Positions 17,984-25,997 of a stretch of DNA of 64,000 bases are shown here, piece by piece. The stretch spans positions 441,749-505,748 of the forward strand of contig JAJRPJ010000006.1 of assembly GCA_024280835.1 (NCBI GenBank), given 5' to 3'. A model generated the notes under the pieces. The model searched no databases, was not told the DNA's origin, and saw only the letters and a list, made by a program, of their open reading frames with translations. Source of the DNA: Candidatus Zixiibacteriota bacterium. Lineage in GTDB: Bacteria > Zixibacteria > MSB-5A5 > GN15 > JACZUZ01. The translations under genes and the position numbers were made by a program. Position 1 is the first letter of the stretch, and the number at the start of each line of letters is the position of its first letter.

Positions 17984-19132
17984 CTAGCAAGGTGGCATGA
18001 CATCCTCTGGGCTACGCTCAAGATTACCACGTAATTGCTGGTCGAGTTCAATAGACTCAAAGAGAGCCTGGAAATTACCCTTGCCGAATCCTTCACTGCC
18101 GCCGTGACGTTGAATAATCTCAAAGAAAAATGTCGGACGGTCACCAATTGGTTTGGTGAACAATTGTAGCAAATAACCATTGCTCTCTTTGTCACAGAGG
18201 ATGCGATGTTTTTGCAAGTCGTCAATGTTCTCTTCAATATTTAGATCTTCACGACCGCGGAGCATGTCATAGTATGTATCAGGAATATTCAGAAACTCCA
18301 TGCCGTTATGGCGAAGCGCCGCGATCGTCTTGACGATGTCTTCGGTTTGAATTGCGATATGTTGCACGCCCGAACCATAGTACTGCTCAATGTATTCTTC
18401 AATTTGCGATTTTTTCATGCCGCGATAGGGTTCGTTAATCGGATTGCGAATGACACTATCGGCTGAACGCACTACTTTCGACAGGAGTGATGAAAACTTT
18501 GTACCAATGTCCCCTGCTTTGAAATCGACAAAAGTCTCAAAACCCATGCAGGAATTGAAATACTCCGCCCAAAGTGACATTTCGTTTTCGCGAACATTGC
18601 CAACGATATGATCGATGCCGATGATGCCTGTGTCTTTGGCTTCCAAATTCAATTGCTGAACAGGCACACAGTATTTTGGTTTGAACAGATAGTCATAATG
18701 ATCACGATTGACGTAAACCAACTCAGTGTCATCATAAAGACGAATCGCAGCTTCTTCGACATAGCCATGTATGTCTTCGAGTTTCTCTGGCCGACGCACC
18801 ATCACCGCGCCGCGTGATGTCGCATAGTTGAAAGCCGCCGTGACATCATCAACCTCAATCGCCCAGCGCTTAACTCCGTCGCCATGCTTTTGGATAAATC
18901 CCCAAACTTCATAATTGCTGGGCTGAGCGGGGGAGGTGACTACAAACTTGAGATTGTTTTTGGTTAGGTAGTAAGAAACTGTGTCGCGGACACCTGTTTC
19001 TGGACCCAAATAGGCCGTGATTTCCATGCCGAAGACCTTGGCATACCAATAGGCGACCATTTTCGCCGAGCCGACATAGAACTCTACGAAATCATATTTA
19101 CGAATACCAATAGGATCTTTTGGATTAGACAT
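17984..19132 (-). CDS. hpd: 4-Hydroxyphenylpyruvate dioxygenase
   Basis: A 382-residue vicinal oxygen chelate enzyme that turns 4-hydroxyphenylpyruvate into homogentisate. Fe(II) ligands are His175 (GIDHIVGN), His258 (GVQHIAIQT) and Glu338 (FFEIIQRHG), in the expected order and spacing. The C-terminal helix segment GGSEGFGKGNF ... ELDQQLRG is also typical. The ATG at 19132 is the conserved start (MSNPKDPIGIRKYDFVEFYVG); a longer in-frame extension to 19249 is not conserved. It is the first gene of the tyrosine operon and has a TATAAT-type promoter candidate upstream. Confidence 0.95.
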   Translation of the reverse strand: MSNPKDPIGIRKYDFVEFYVGSAKMVAYWYAKVFGMEITAYLGPETGVRDTVSYYLTKNNLKFVVTSPAQPSNYEVWGFIQKHGDGVKRWAIEVDDVTAAFNYATSRGAVMVRRPEKLEDIHGYVEEAAIRLYDDTELVYVNRDHYDYLFKPKYCVPVQQLNLEAKDTGIIGIDHIVGNVRENEMSLWAEYFNSCMGFETFVDFKAGDIGTKFSSLLSKVVRSADSVIRNPINEPYRGMKKSQIEEYIEQYYGSGVQHIAIQTEDIVKTIAALRHNGMEFLNIPDTYYDMLRGREDLNIEENIDDLQKHRILCDKESNGYLLQLFTKPIGDRPTFFFEIIQRHGGSEGFGKGNFQALFESIELDQQLRGNLERSPEDVMPPC

Positions 19133-19284
19133 AACGCTATGCACTCCATAACATATTGCCCCAAAGCAAGATACGCGATATGGCGCCCTGCTGAGCTGGC
19201 AAGGTTTTAGATTTGATCGCCACCGATTTGGGCAAAAACAAACTCCCATATCGGCCTGCCCAATCGCGGGTAGCGCTTCCTTAC

Positions 19285-19313
19285 ATTATACGCAATAATA
19301 TTGAGAAAATGAA
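19285..19313 (-). promoter_or_regulatory. Possible promoter of the hpd operon
   Basis: On the minus strand a perfect TATAAT (19290-19285) is preceded at 17 bases by TTCATT (19313-19308), a poor -35. The implied leader is about 145 bases. The gap 19133-19549 between hpd and the divergent lipoprotein gene holds no other gene I can support; it is AT-rich towards the lipoprotein side. Confidence 0.4.
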
Positions 19314-19549
19314 GCCTCACAAACTAACCTAGGGATGAGTGGGTTTCTGCTGAGTTCCCCTGAGATGTTCAAATCAACAGATAGATTTGTTCTTTACATG
19401 CAATTAGTACAAGGTATTACAAGAAGTTATGATTTTTTTTGAAATGATTTCACCTGCCACTGAATTTTGGCTATTTCGCTGTCGATATTTCAGGTAGAAG
19501 ACAAGAAATTACCTCAACAAAAACTACATAACTCAATTTAGGAGATTCT

Positions 19550-19993
19550 ATGCCTCAGACTACAGCCCAGAAGAAGAATGCCTCAAAGACAACATTGACA
19601 ATCGCCATGACACTTGTTGCGGCGCTAATGTTAACCGTTGGATGCGGTAGTAGCAGTAATCCTAGCGCGTCGCTAAATGCTTTCCAGCCGGAAATAATTA
19701 ACAATGCCGACGCTTTTTCATTCCAAGCCACAGCTGTTGAAAATGTCACAGCGACAATGGTTTATACCTGGCAGAACACTGGCCAGCAGGCGACAATCAA
19801 TCACTCTTCAGCTGTCGATTCTGGCACTGTCTCGGTGACAATTTTGGATGCCAATGGCACCCAAGTTTATGCCAATCCCTTGGTAGCCAGTCTCAATGAG
19901 CCAACCGCCGCTGGTGTAGCTGGCGCTTGGACAGTCACTGTGGTAGTGACCAATGTCTACGGCACACTCAATTTCCGCGCTGATAAGTTATAG
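19550..19993 (+). CDS. Small predicted lipoprotein, beta-rich
   Basis: A 147-residue exported lipoprotein. A basic N-terminus is followed by a hydrophobic segment (LTIAMTLVAALM) and a lipobox ending LTVGC, so the mature protein begins with Cys at about residue 32 and a Ser/Asn linker. The rest has alternating beta-strand character with a repeated TVSVTILD/WTVTVVVTN pattern, consistent with an Ig-like domain. AGGAG precedes the ATG at the right distance, and a strong rho-independent terminator follows, so it is a single-gene unit. No family is recognised. Confidence 0.85.
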   Translation: MPQTTAQKKNASKTTLTIAMTLVAALMLTVGCGSSSNPSASLNAFQPEIINNADAFSFQATAVENVTATMVYTWQNTGQQATINHSSAVDSGTVSVTILDANGTQVYANPLVASLNEPTAAGVAGAWTVTVVVTNVYGTLNFRADKL

Positions 19994-20042
19994 CAGTACA
20001 CCTCAGAATATTTTTTGCTTGCTCGACACCTTGGAGATAGCC

Positions 20043-20075
20043 AGCCCGTCAGAGAAATCTGACGGGCTGTTTATT
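20043..20075 (+). terminator. Rho-independent terminator after the lipoprotein gene
   Basis: A perfect 11-base-pair stem AGCCCGTCAGA/TCTGACGGGCT closes a GAAA tetraloop (20043-20068) and is followed by a T-rich stretch (GTTTATT). It lies 50 bases after the lipoprotein stop. Confidence 0.9.
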
Positions 20076-20105
20076 GGATATTGAATGAAAGTCCTCTGGA
20101 TGACG

Positions 20106-20291
20106 CTAGGGTCTGTTAGTTAACATCCCGCCGAGGAAGAAGGCGAACCCAAGCACACAATCGCAATGTGGGCAGGAATACATGACTTCTTTTTTGACCA
20201 TGCCTTCGACGTCTTTCTGGACTTCATCCGCGCTATCTTTTCGGGTAGAATCGAGTGTTACTTCTTCTTTACAATGTGGACATTTGGCCAT
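20106..20291 (-). CDS. Small zinc-ribbon protein
   Basis: A 61-residue protein with two CPHC pairs (KCPHCKEEV near the start and YSCPHCDCVLGF near the end), a four-Cys zinc ribbon. The middle is polar and charged, with a short hydrophobic GFAFFLGGML at the C-terminus. The start at 20291 is chosen because the zinc ribbon begins there and a GGGAAAG stretch precedes it; an in-frame extension to 20456 would run into the next gene. The function is unknown. Confidence 0.7.
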   Translation of the reverse strand: MAKCPHCKEEVTLDSTRKDSADEVQKDVEGMVKKEVMYSCPHCDCVLGFAFFLGGMLTNRP

Positions 20292-20400
20292 GATGTGCTT
20301 TCCCTTAGGTTTTGTTTGAATTAGAATTACTTTGATTCGTATGTATGCAATACTATCGTACCGACAGATTCTTCGAGAAAAAGTATAAGGAGATTGTAAC

Positions 20401-21276
20401 TCAATCCTCCATAGTGAAAAGGAGTTCATCTGAACTGAATTCAGGCGCATTCTCAAGAGATTCCAACTCGTTTCGAATTGTCATAATTTCTGCCGAGTGA
20501 AAACCTACGCTCTTGCCAAATACTTCCAAGATAGATAAGTACCATTTGATCCCAAAAAATAAAGCACCCAAGGCTTCACCTATCCCGTACTTAGGACAGA
20601 ATTGAGCTTTTTCCACGTCTAAGTATCTCATCTGATTTGAATTTCCAGAGTGGACTTCCTGCGAGAAGAGGCGATACAATTTGAAGTATTCCCATCCCAA
20701 GCCAACTTCTTCTGCCATACTTTCTAATTTTCGACCTGACCAGTCATAGCGATACTTAGGAGGTACAGTTTTTTCAGTCTCAGGAATTCCAAATTCATCT
20801 CTTGCCTCTGAAAGCTGGTCAAGAGCTAACTGTAGCATATTCGAGATTCGGCTTTTTTCTGATTCAGAGATGTAGTTACTTTTTAGTGCCTGTTGCATGA
20901 AGAAAGGTCTGTTTAAAGCTTGATGTGATGAGAACATTTTGGCTCTTGGTATTGGTTTTTGAGCGATATATAGAACAGTTATCGCTTGTTCTAGTAACTT
21001 TCTGCAGATTGTTGTCCCGTCACCGACGAGTCCTGAGTCAACCAGCTTACTGAGAGAAATGAGACATTCAGTTGCTTTGAAGGACTGCCAAGCGTAAATA
21101 CGCTTTTCGCAACCGATATCATCCATTTTAGCACTCTTCTTGTGTAAGTAACTGAAAACGTCAGTGTGAATATCAATAGCACGATCTGCAAGTGCGAAGT
21201 ACTTAGGGTACTTCAGGTTCAAGTCGATACTGAAATCGAGGCAGCCGATTGTTGATTCTGTTCTTGTCTTATCCAT
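20401..21276 (-). CDS. DUF5677-like hypothetical protein
   Basis: A 291-residue, largely helical cytoplasmic protein. It carries RKLLEQAITVLYIAQ, a conserved basic/acidic block, and later YDWSGRKLESMAEEVG ... LYRLFSQEVHSGNS, the pattern I associate with DUF5677, a family of unknown function often found in accessory regions. No signal peptide or membrane segment is seen. It starts 73 bases from the divergent rarA, so the two may share a control region. Confidence 0.7.
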   Translation of the reverse strand: MDKTRTESTIGCLDFSIDLNLKYPKYFALADRAIDIHTDVFSYLHKKSAKMDDIGCEKRIYAWQSFKATECLISLSKLVDSGLVGDGTTICRKLLEQAITVLYIAQKPIPRAKMFSSHQALNRPFFMQQALKSNYISESEKSRISNMLQLALDQLSEARDEFGIPETEKTVPPKYRYDWSGRKLESMAEEVGLGWEYFKLYRLFSQEVHSGNSNQMRYLDVEKAQFCPKYGIGEALGALFFGIKWYLSILEVFGKSVGFHSAEIMTIRNELESLENAPEFSSDELLFTMED

Positions 21277-21349
21277 GCCGTAATATACGCTAATAACCTG
21301 ATTAGCAATATCACTTTACCTCAAAAAAAATCCTCGTATATTCATTCTC

Positions 21350-22750
21350 ATGTCACTCTTCGATGAACAAACAGACGCAGATCTAATTGCTACCCAAGCT
21401 CCGTCTGGGGCTGAGGCTCCGTTGGCGGAGCGGATGCGGCCACGGACTGTCTCGGAGTTTGTGGGGCAGAGTAAGATTATGGGGGTTGATGGCCCTTTGC
21501 GGCGGGCGATTGAGTCTGATACTGTCGGCTCGATTCTGTTTTGGGGGCCGCCTGGCTCTGGGAAGACTACTCTGGCGCGGCTAATTGCCAGCGCGACATC
21601 GGGGCAATTTGTCTCGTTTTCGGCGGTAGTCTCTGGAATCAAAGAGGTCAAAGCTCTGCTTGTCACATCGGGAAAATATCGCCGTGCCACTGGCAAAAAA
21701 ACCTACGTCTTCATCGACGAAATCCATCGCTTCAACAAAGCCCAGCAGGATGCGTTCTTACCCTATGTCGAATCGGGCGATATTGTCCTGCTCGGCGCGA
21801 CAACCGAAAACCCATCGTTCGAAATCAATTCTGCGCTACTCTCACGAAGCAGGGTCTACACATTAGAGCGTCTCAGCGCCGAAGACCTCAGCGAGATAGT
21901 CAATCAAGCGCTGACTGACTCCGAGCGTGGTTTTGGGAATCTTACTATCACGTTAGACAATGAAGCGCGCGAGTTTTTGGTTAGCGCCGCCGATGGTGAC
22001 GCACGTCGCGCGTTGGGATTGCTCGAAATGACGGTCTTGGATGTCCAGTCCGAAACCAATAGATCAGAAAGCAAGATTGAGATTGAGAGTGACAGTAAGA
22101 TTGAGTTGAGCTTGCAGCGCCTGCAAGGCGTTCATCAAAAAAGCGTTTCTCTCTATGACAAATCAGGCGAGGAACATTTCAATATCATCTCGGCGCTGCA
22201 CAAAACGATTCGCGGTGGTGATCCAGATGCGGCTCTCTATTGGTTAGCGAGAATGATAAACGGCGGTGAGCCGCCGATGTATATTTTGCGGCGTTTGATT
22301 CGTTTCGCCAGCGAAGACATTGGTTTGGCCGATCCGAACGCTCTACTTTTGGCTATCGCCGCACGAGATAGTTTTCATATGCTCGGCTCGCCTGAGGGTG
22401 AATTGGCAGTTGCAGAACTTGTGATCTATTTGGCCTGCGCGCCAAAATCCAATAGCGCTTACACTGCCTGGAAAGCCGCCCAGAAATTAGCCAATGAATC
22501 TGGCTCGTTGCCAGCGCCGCTGCATATTCGTAATGCCCCGACAAAATTGATGAAAGGACTCGGCTATGGCAAAGATTACAAGTATGCGCATGAATACGAA
22601 GACGGAATCACCGATCAGGAATATTTCCCCGATGAATTAGCGGGAACAGTCATTTATCGCCCCAAATCCAGCGGCCGAGAGGCAAAAATCGCCGATTATC
22701 TAAAAGAGTACCGCCGCCGACGAACTGACCTGAAGAAAAGTAAGAAATGA
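21350..22750 (+). CDS. rarA: Replication-associated recombination protein A (RarA/MgsA)
   Basis: A 466-residue AAA+ ATPase related to clamp loaders that acts at stalled replication forks. Visible motifs are the N-terminal PLAERMRPRTVSEFVGQ, Walker A GPPGSGKTTLA, Walker B VFIDEIHRF, sensor 1 GATTENPSFE, and the C-terminal tetramerisation domain with GGEPPMYILRRLIRFASEDIG. Length is typical (about 440-460), with a small insertion around ETNRSESKIEIES. It is followed 61 bases on by a secreted-protein gene that may share its transcript. Confidence 0.95.
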   Translation: MSLFDEQTDADLIATQAPSGAEAPLAERMRPRTVSEFVGQSKIMGVDGPLRRAIESDTVGSILFWGPPGSGKTTLARLIASATSGQFVSFSAVVSGIKEVKALLVTSGKYRRATGKKTYVFIDEIHRFNKAQQDAFLPYVESGDIVLLGATTENPSFEINSALLSRSRVYTLERLSAEDLSEIVNQALTDSERGFGNLTITLDNEAREFLVSAADGDARRALGLLEMTVLDVQSETNRSESKIEIESDSKIELSLQRLQGVHQKSVSLYDKSGEEHFNIISALHKTIRGGDPDAALYWLARMINGGEPPMYILRRLIRFASEDIGLADPNALLLAIAARDSFHMLGSPEGELAVAELVIYLACAPKSNSAYTAWKAAQKLANESGSLPAPLHIRNAPTKLMKGLGYGKDYKYAHEYEDGITDQEYFPDELAGTVIYRPKSSGREAKIADYLKEYRRRRTDLKKSKK

Positions 22751-22811
22751 TTCAGACAGATAGCGCTAGAGTCATTGAACAAAACAAGCCCAAAGACGTT
22801 TAACAATTACT

Positions 22812-24125
22812 ATGAAACCCAAAAAGATGAAACCCGACAATACGAAACGTAGTTCGACCAAGTTTGCGATTTCTGCTCTGATTCTAGCCTTAGTCTTCAC
22901 AGTGTCGTCCTCAGTGATGGCCCAACGAATCCTAATTCCCATGGACGAAACCCAAACCGACCATCTCAAGGCCTATGGAGTAACATTTTGGGTGCTTGAA
23001 GAAGGCGGAACCGCTGAATGGCTTTTGAACTATCGTGGAGGTTCGTTCTTATGCGATAAATATGCCGGACTTGAGGACCGACTTCTTTCACGCGGAGTTT
23101 CGTTCATTGAAATCAACTCAGAGCAAACAGCGGCTATTTATCAAACCATCGAAGTTGAGAATATGGAAAAAGCTCAACTCGAAAAACCGCCGAAAATCGC
23201 AGTCTATTCGCCACCGTCACATCAGCCTTGGGATGACGCTGTCACTTTGGCCTTGGCCTATGCCGAGATTCCATACGATAAAATCTGGGACGAAGAGGTT
23301 CTCAGTGGGCGACTCGAAGAATACGATTGGTTGCATTTGCACCACGAGGATTTCACAGGTCAATACGGAAAGTTCTATGGCGCCTATCGCAATCAACTTT
23401 GGTATCAGCAGGATGTGCAAAAAAATGTTGACATGGCGCGCAAGCTTGGCTTTACTAAAGTTTCAAAGATGAAAGGTGATGTCGCCAACGAAATCCGCGA
23501 GTATGTTGTACGTGGCGGATTTATGTTTGCAATGTGTTCGGCGACAGAGACAATTGATATTGCGCTTTCAGCGATTGGCGTGGACATCGTACCGCAACAA
23601 TTTGATGGTGACCCAGTGGATCCTGACGCATTGTCGCGGTTGGATTTTAGCAGAACTTTTGCGTTCGAAAATTTCAAACCCGAACTAAACGCGCTGGTTT
23701 ATCGTCACAGCAACATCGATACATATCCAGATCGATTGCAGAAATTCACCGATGAAAGCACAGATGTGTTCTATTTATTTGAGTTCTCGGCCAAGCTCGA
23801 CCCAGTGCCGACAATGTTAGTGCAGGATCATGTCAGCGTTGTGACAGGGTTTATGGGGCAGACAACTGGTTTTTACAAAGACGTACTCAAGAAACATGTC
23901 ACTATCCTCGGCGAAGTCGACGGCTATCCTGAAGTGCGCTATATCCACGGCAACTTAGGCCGCGGTTCATTCACTTTCCTCGGCGGCCACGACCCAGAAG
24001 ACTACCGTCACATGGTCGGCGACCCCAGAACCGAACTAAAGTTCCACAAAAACTCCCCTGCCTACAGACTAATACTCAACAACATATTATTCCCCGCCGC
24101 CAAGAAAAAAGAACGTAAGACTTAA
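22812..24125 (+). CDS. Conserved secreted protein of the type often labelled 'asparagine synthetase B'
   Basis: A 437-residue exported protein with a signal peptide (hydrophobic FAISALILALVF, cleavage near VMA-Q). The mature part begins RILIPMDETQTDHLKAYG and contains LLNYRGGSF, EYDWLHLHHEDFTGQYGKF, GGFMFAMCSATETIDIAL and a C-terminal GRGSFTFLGGHDPEDYRH. I recall this family from Bacteroidetes and relatives, where databases call it asparagine synthetase B. The sequence has no N-terminal Cys nucleophile and no PP-loop, so that name is probably wrong. The GGF-F-MCS and GGHDPE blocks look more like a glutamine-amidotransferase-like fold. The true function is unknown. Confidence 0.75.
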   Translation: MKPKKMKPDNTKRSSTKFAISALILALVFTVSSSVMAQRILIPMDETQTDHLKAYGVTFWVLEEGGTAEWLLNYRGGSFLCDKYAGLEDRLLSRGVSFIEINSEQTAAIYQTIEVENMEKAQLEKPPKIAVYSPPSHQPWDDAVTLALAYAEIPYDKIWDEEVLSGRLEEYDWLHLHHEDFTGQYGKFYGAYRNQLWYQQDVQKNVDMARKLGFTKVSKMKGDVANEIREYVVRGGFMFAMCSATETIDIALSAIGVDIVPQQFDGDPVDPDALSRLDFSRTFAFENFKPELNALVYRHSNIDTYPDRLQKFTDESTDVFYLFEFSAKLDPVPTMLVQDHVSVVTGFMGQTTGFYKDVLKKHVTILGEVDGYPEVRYIHGNLGRGSFTFLGGHDPEDYRHMVGDPRTELKFHKNSPAYRLILNNILFPAAKKKERKT

Positions 24126-24232
24126 GTAGTTGTGTAACGGTTTATTTTTTCTTGCTTCGTAATAACTTGCAGAGCTTATGAACATCAGTTGACGAAAAGT
24201 GATTCCAAACTGGTATGTTCCAAGGAACGGCA

Positions 24233-24260
24233 GGGTGGCCCACCTTTCAGGTGGATTTCT
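24233..24260 (+). repeat. Left REP-like inverted repeat of the RAYT element
   Basis: It reads GGGTGGCCCACC then TTTCAGGTGGATTTCT, with a 6-bp hairpin CCACCT/AGGTGG and a TTC loop. It pairs with 24921-24948. The related core AGGCGGGCCACCC at 54559-54571 shows that the family is dispersed. Confidence 0.85.
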
Positions 24261-24328
24261 TTCACATATTTTGGCAATGTCCTTTTCGGAGGACTGCTCA
24301 TCTCACTTTGAGCGTCTGCAGGGTCTCT

Positions 24329-24350
24329 AGCTGTCAATCTGTTGACAGCT
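24329..24350 (+). promoter_or_regulatory. Strong hairpin in the leader of the RAYT gene
   Basis: AGCTGTCAA (24329-24337) and TTGACAGCT (24342-24350) form a perfect 9-bp stem with a TCTG loop, 26 bases before the ATG. It could limit translation of the transposase or be a recognition structure. There is no T-tract, so it is not an obvious terminator. Confidence 0.6.
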
Positions 24351-24376
24351 CTGAACTTAAGGGCTATTCTGTGATT

Positions 24377-24904
24377 ATGCCGAAACTCCGACACTACGAT
24401 AGTCTTAATACAGCGCGCTTTGTGACTTTCTGCTGTTATCGAAGAAATAGACTACTCACACACCCGCTGGTGGTCGAAACATTTCTTCAGGCGTTTGAAG
24501 CGATTTGCGTGCAGTACAAGATTCAACTGTTTGGCTACGTGATAATGCCAGGACATGTTCATCTGGTATTGCATCCACCAGATTCGTTGAAACTCGGCCC
24601 GGTCATCGGGGCTCTGAAATCAAAATCTGCAAGCGCGATAATTGCCGGTAAGATGGTAGAACTTCCGGCTTCTTGCCAGATTACCAAGAACGGTAGCAAG
24701 CGACGCGCGTTTTGGCAACCGAGATGTTATGATCACAATTGTCGGTCACAAGAGACTGTCATCGAAAAGATCAACTACTGTCATAATAATCCAGTGAAAC
24801 GGGGCTTGGTGGCAGAAGCTAGGCAATGGCGCTGGTCGAGTTACAGCTATTATGCTGGTGAAGATGGTGTTCCTCTTGCAATGGATGCTCTGGAGTCAAG
24901 CTAG
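24377..24904 (+). CDS. REP-associated tyrosine transposase (Y1/HUH family)
   Basis: A 175-residue single-strand DNA transposase of the IS200/IS605 Y1 family. The HUH motif is MPGHVHLVLHP at about residue 56, the Tyr in INYCHNNPVKRGLV is the likely nucleophile, and RRNRLL plus QPRCYDHN are typical of RAYT proteins. The ATG at 24377 matches the usual MPKLRHYD start; the reading frame is open back to 24215, but that stretch overlaps the left repeat and a hairpin. The protein appears complete, so the element may be active. Confidence 0.88.
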   Translation: MPKLRHYDSLNTARFVTFCCYRRNRLLTHPLVVETFLQAFEAICVQYKIQLFGYVIMPGHVHLVLHPPDSLKLGPVIGALKSKSASAIIAGKMVELPASCQITKNGSKRRAFWQPRCYDHNCRSQETVIEKINYCHNNPVKRGLVAEARQWRWSSYSYYAGEDGVPLAMDALESS

Positions 24905-24920
24905 GTCTTATAGTGACAAG

Positions 24921-24948
24921 AGAAACCCACCTGAAAGGTGGGCCACCC
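24921..24948 (-). repeat. Right REP-like inverted repeat of the RAYT element
   Basis: It reads AGAAACCCACCT then GAAAGGTGGGCCACCC and is the inverse of 24233-24260 with one mismatch. It begins 16 bases after the transposase stop. Confidence 0.85.
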
Positions 24949-25012
24949 GGCCGGTTATCATCATATTAATTATGAACGCTATTAGTGGAATCGGTGAATG
25001 GAGGAGAATGAG

Positions 25013-25444
25013 ATGGGCTTTGTGAGAACTTTTGTATTGGTATTGATTCTGACAGAAATGGTTGCCCTCGTATATGGATGCAGAAACGACAGTAAGCCAC
25101 ACGACGGTTTGTCAAAAGATAGTGTATCCAACACGATTCCAATATTACTAACCGAGCGCACATACATGAGATTAGTGGACAGTGCCGATTATCAAGATGA
25201 TTTTGAAGAAGCAATTGCAAGAGCGGACATGAGATTCGTCGGGGTTCTGGGATATGCTCTTCAGGTACCTGGAGTGCCAGATTATGACACAGTTTACAGC
25301 AAGAGTAATGGTGTTAAAATAATAGAGGGAACATCAGATTCACATCCCGATTCTGCGAGTCTTGCTCAATCAGTATTCTTCAAATCTTACGCAATGGGTT
25401 ATAACACCTTGCTACTTAATCACCTGACGATTGACACTGAGTAG
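25013..25444 (+). CDS. Small exported hypothetical protein, possible lipoprotein
   Basis: A 143-residue protein. The hydrophobic N-terminus VLVLILTEMVALVYGC could be a lipoprotein signal, although the Tyr at -2 makes the lipobox imperfect. The remainder is polar with no family I recognise. GGAGG at 25000-25004, 8 bases from the ATG at 25013, is a strong ribosome site, and this is the main evidence that it is a real gene. It lies between the RAYT element and an RHS remnant, so it is likely accessory and may have arrived with them. Confidence 0.55.
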   Translation: MGFVRTFVLVLILTEMVALVYGCRNDSKPHDGLSKDSVSNTIPILLTERTYMRLVDSADYQDDFEEAIARADMRFVGVLGYALQVPGVPDYDTVYSKSNGVKIIEGTSDSHPDSASLAQSVFFKSYAMGYNTLLLNHLTIDTE

Positions 25445-25527
25445 AGCCACTGTACGGGTAGTGACTGCTCATCCCAGTTGCCGAATTGCCACTGTGCTCG
25501 ACGTGGTGATAGTCTATTCGTACTGAG

Positions 25528-25997
25528 TTGTACGAGGCCGTTGTTGAGCCTAGGCATGACTTTTTCGAAGATGTCATATTCATGCTCGCCTCAGTTGAGT
25601 ACAATCTTGGCGATGAGAGTTTCTTCCACTTTGTTGGAACTGGCGGAGGCGGCGGAGTTCCACCACCGCTGATTTGCAATTTCATCGAGGACAGAACCAC
25701 GATTTATGTCCGCGGGGCTGATGGTTCGGTTCTGGCTGAGTATGATGATTTCCTTGGTAATTCGGTCAAGTATCAATACATCTACGCTGCGGTCAGAAGA
25801 TTGCTATGGTTGATGCTTCTGGGAATGTGTTATACTATCTCAATGACCATCTCGGTTCGGCGCGAGTTGTTTGTGACGAATCGGGTGTGATAGTTGACCA
25901 GTACAACAAATATGACGCCTTCGATTGCTACTACCATGAGACTGAAAGTGGTCTCTTATCTCTTCATATTCTTACGGTATTGACTACATGTTCTTGA
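25528..25997 (+). pseudogene. Frameshifted RHS/YD-repeat protein remnant
   Basis: Two overlapping frames carry consecutive parts of an RHS core: first TTIYVRGADGSVLAEYDDFL and KYQYIYA, then, one frame over, IAMVDASGNVLYYLNDHLG and SARVVCDESGVIVDQYNKYD. The switch falls in GCTGCGGTCAGAAG near 25790, where restoring one G would read YIYAGGQKIAMVDASG, the usual RHS wording. The 3' end decays after YHETESG and overlaps the 3' end of rfbD on the other strand. There is no toxin domain and no start with a ribosome site. It is a decayed fragment. Confidence 0.75.

Larger units (their letters stand above)
24233..24948 (+). mobile_element. RAYT/REP element: Y1 transposase between 28-base inverted repeats
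   Basis: An IS200/IS605-like transposase gene is bracketed by inverted 28-base repeats (24233-24260 and 24921-24948) that match at 27 of 28 positions. Each repeat folds into a perfect CCACCT-TTC-AGGTGG (or complementary) hairpin. The transposase is a single-domain HUH protein. This is the usual design of a REP-associated tyrosine transposase with its REPs. Confidence 0.85.

Noticed and set aside
21316..21696. A 126-codon minus-strand frame over the start of rarA
   Set aside because: It is antisense to the conserved RarA N-terminus; composition is a mirror of that coding sequence.
25416..25700. A 94-codon minus-strand frame with a Pro run between the small exported gene and rfbD
   Set aside because: It overlaps the RHS remnant on the other strand; the Pro run is the mirror of a Gly run there. 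No ribosome site.
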